The notes under the pieces: generated by a model | The model's database searches: none | Told to the model about the DNA's origin: nothing | What the model saw: the letters and a program-made list of their open reading frames with translations, nothing else | Shown here: positions 8,313 to 9,057 of the stretch, piece after piece | Position numbering within the stretch: position 1 is the stretch's first letter | Layout: each line of letters starts with the position of its first letter | Translations under genes and position numbers: made by a program | From: Pusillimonas sp. UBA6240 | Lineage (GTDB): Bacteria > Pseudomonadota > Gammaproteobacteria > Burkholderiales > Burkholderiaceae_B | DNA: 9,057 bases | Direction: 5' to 3' | Assembly (NCBI GenBank): GCA_002441445.1 | Contig: DJWC01000158.1 | Location: forward strand, 467-9,523

Positions 8313-8340
8313 AGAACCGCTCGGCGAGAACCGCTCGGCG
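8313..8340. repeat. Two-copy 14-bp perfect tandem repeat in the convergent spacer
   Basis: AGAACCGCTCGGCG occurs at 8313-8326 and again, without change, at 8327-8340. It lies in the 97-bp gap between the stops of the LysR gene and mgtE. No strong hairpin plus T-run was found in this gap, so no terminator is called. The repeat may be a simple duplication from replication slippage. Confidence 0.85.
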
Positions 8341-8389
8341 GCGGATGATTGTCTGCGAGACTATGTTCTGGTCGAAGGAACAGCGTGAC

Positions 8390-9057
8390 TTAAAGCAGAA
8401 ACAGCGTGGCCAGGCCCAGGAAGACGAAGAAGCCCAGGGAGTCAGTGGCGAAGGTCAGCAACACCGACGATCCCATGGCCGGGTCCTTGCCGAAGCGGTC
8501 GCGCAGCATGGGAATGAGCACTCCCAGCGCGGCGCCGATCAGCATATTACAGATCATGGCGGCCATCATGACGCCTGCGATGGCGATCGAATCGGAGATC
8601 GCCCACGCAAAGGTGGCGGCGACGATGCTGCCGCAAGTCCCGACGAGGAAAGTGACCAGCAGCTCGCGCTTGACCAGTTGCCAGGAATTGGAACCGCTGA
8701 CCCGGCCCACTGCCAACGCGCGTATGATCATGGTCATGGTCTGATTGCCGGAATTGCCGCCTATGCCGGCGACGATGGACATCAGGAAGGCCAGTATCAC
8801 GATATGGCTGACGGTGTCTTCGAAACGCGAGGCGACGAAGGAAGCCACCGAAGCGGTGAACAGGTTGACCAGCAGCCATGGCGCGCGGTTGCGCAATGCG
8901 TCCAGCACCGGTGCGAAAATATCTTCTTCCTGCAGGCCGGCCCGCGACAGGGCCTGTTCCTGCGAGTCTTCCTGAATGACGTCCACCACTTCGGAAATCG
9001 TCACCCGGCCGATGAGGCGGCCCTGATCGTCCACCACCGGCGCGGACACCAGGTCGT
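8390..9057 (-). CDS. mgtE: MgtE-type magnesium channel, C-terminal part (5' end outside window)
   Basis: The frame is open to the window edge, so only the last 221 complete residues are visible; the full protein is normally about 450-480. The visible part begins at the end of the second CBS domain (SAPVVDDQGRLIGRVTISEVVDVIQED) and passes through the connecting helix (SRAGLQEEDIFAPV). It then enters the five-helix membrane domain. Counting from the GTG-encoded Val at 9049, family landmarks are GIGGNSGNQT (95-104), FGKDPAMGSS (186-195) and ATDSLGFFVFLG (201-212). Asp203 is the likely pore aspartate that binds Mg. MgtE is a magnesium-gated channel whose CBS region senses cytoplasmic Mg. The GTG at 9049 lies inside the CBS domain and is not a real start. 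The TAA stop at 8392-8390 faces the LysR gene. No functional link to the catabolic unit is apparent. Confidence 0.95.
   Translation of the reverse strand, partial: DLVSAPVVDDQGRLIGRVTISEVVDVIQEDSQEQALSRAGLQEEDIFAPVLDALRNRAPWLLVNLFTASVASFVASRFEDTVSHIVILAFLMSIVAGIGGNSGNQTMTMIIRALAVGRVSGSNSWQLVKRELLVTFLVGTCGSIVAATFAWAISDSIAIAGVMMAAMICNMLIGAALGVLIPMLRDRFGKDPAMGSSVLLTFATDSLGFFVFLGLATLFLL

Noticed and set aside
8293..8389. Possible terminator between the LysR gene and mgtE
   Set aside because: Only stems of three or four pairs were found (for example GTCT/AGAC at 8351-8361), with no T-run. Nothing here supports an intrinsic terminator beyond the expectation from convergent genes.

Overview
The window looks like chromosomal DNA from a GC-rich betaproteobacterium, most likely in or near the Alcaligenaceae (Bordetella, Achromobacter, Pusillimonas and relatives). 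This is inferred from the GC-rich codon use, the SecA and MgtE sequences, and a Bug-type tripartite tricarboxylate transporter (TTT) system, a family strongly expanded in that group. No database search was possible, so the genus is not established.

Layout: (1) 1-834 (+) is the 3' part of secA, ending in the zinc-binding C-terminal tail. (2) 835-892 is a short convergent spacer with a GC-rich hairpin. (3) 893-7251 (-) is a tightly packed six-gene unit, transcribed right to left: tctC (solute-binding protein), tctB and tctA (membrane subunits), a PdxA2-type dehydrogenase, an enolase-superfamily acid-sugar dehydratase of the L-rhamnonate dehydratase type, and a fumarylacetoacetate-hydrolase-fold enzyme of the AraD1/GguC family. 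Gaps between these genes are only 11 to 33 nt. (4) 7252-7350 is a 99-bp divergent promoter region with repeated TGGCTT/GCTTAA elements. (5) 7351-8292 (+) is a LysR-type regulator. (6) 8293-8389 is a convergent spacer with a perfect two-copy 14-bp tandem repeat. (7) 8390-9057 (-) is the C-terminal part of an MgtE-type magnesium channel, cut by the window edge.

Functional reading: the unit looks like a self-contained uptake-and-catabolism module for a sugar acid or similar hydroxy-carboxylate. TctC would capture the substrate in the periplasm and TctAB would import it. The enolase-superfamily protein would dehydrate an aldonate to a 2-keto-3-deoxy acid, which the FAH-fold enzyme could dehydrate or cleave. 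PdxA2 would supply an NAD(P)-dependent oxidation. The LysR protein is probably the local regulator.

Both ends of the unit are visible: a divergent regulator on one side and convergent secA on the other. The sugar-acid kinase (DUF1537), aldehyde dehydrogenase and aldolase that known pathways would need are therefore absent from it. The combination may represent an incompletely described catabolic pathway. That is the most interesting point in the window, although every individual family is known. No tRNA, rRNA, CRISPR array, insertion sequence or phage gene was seen.
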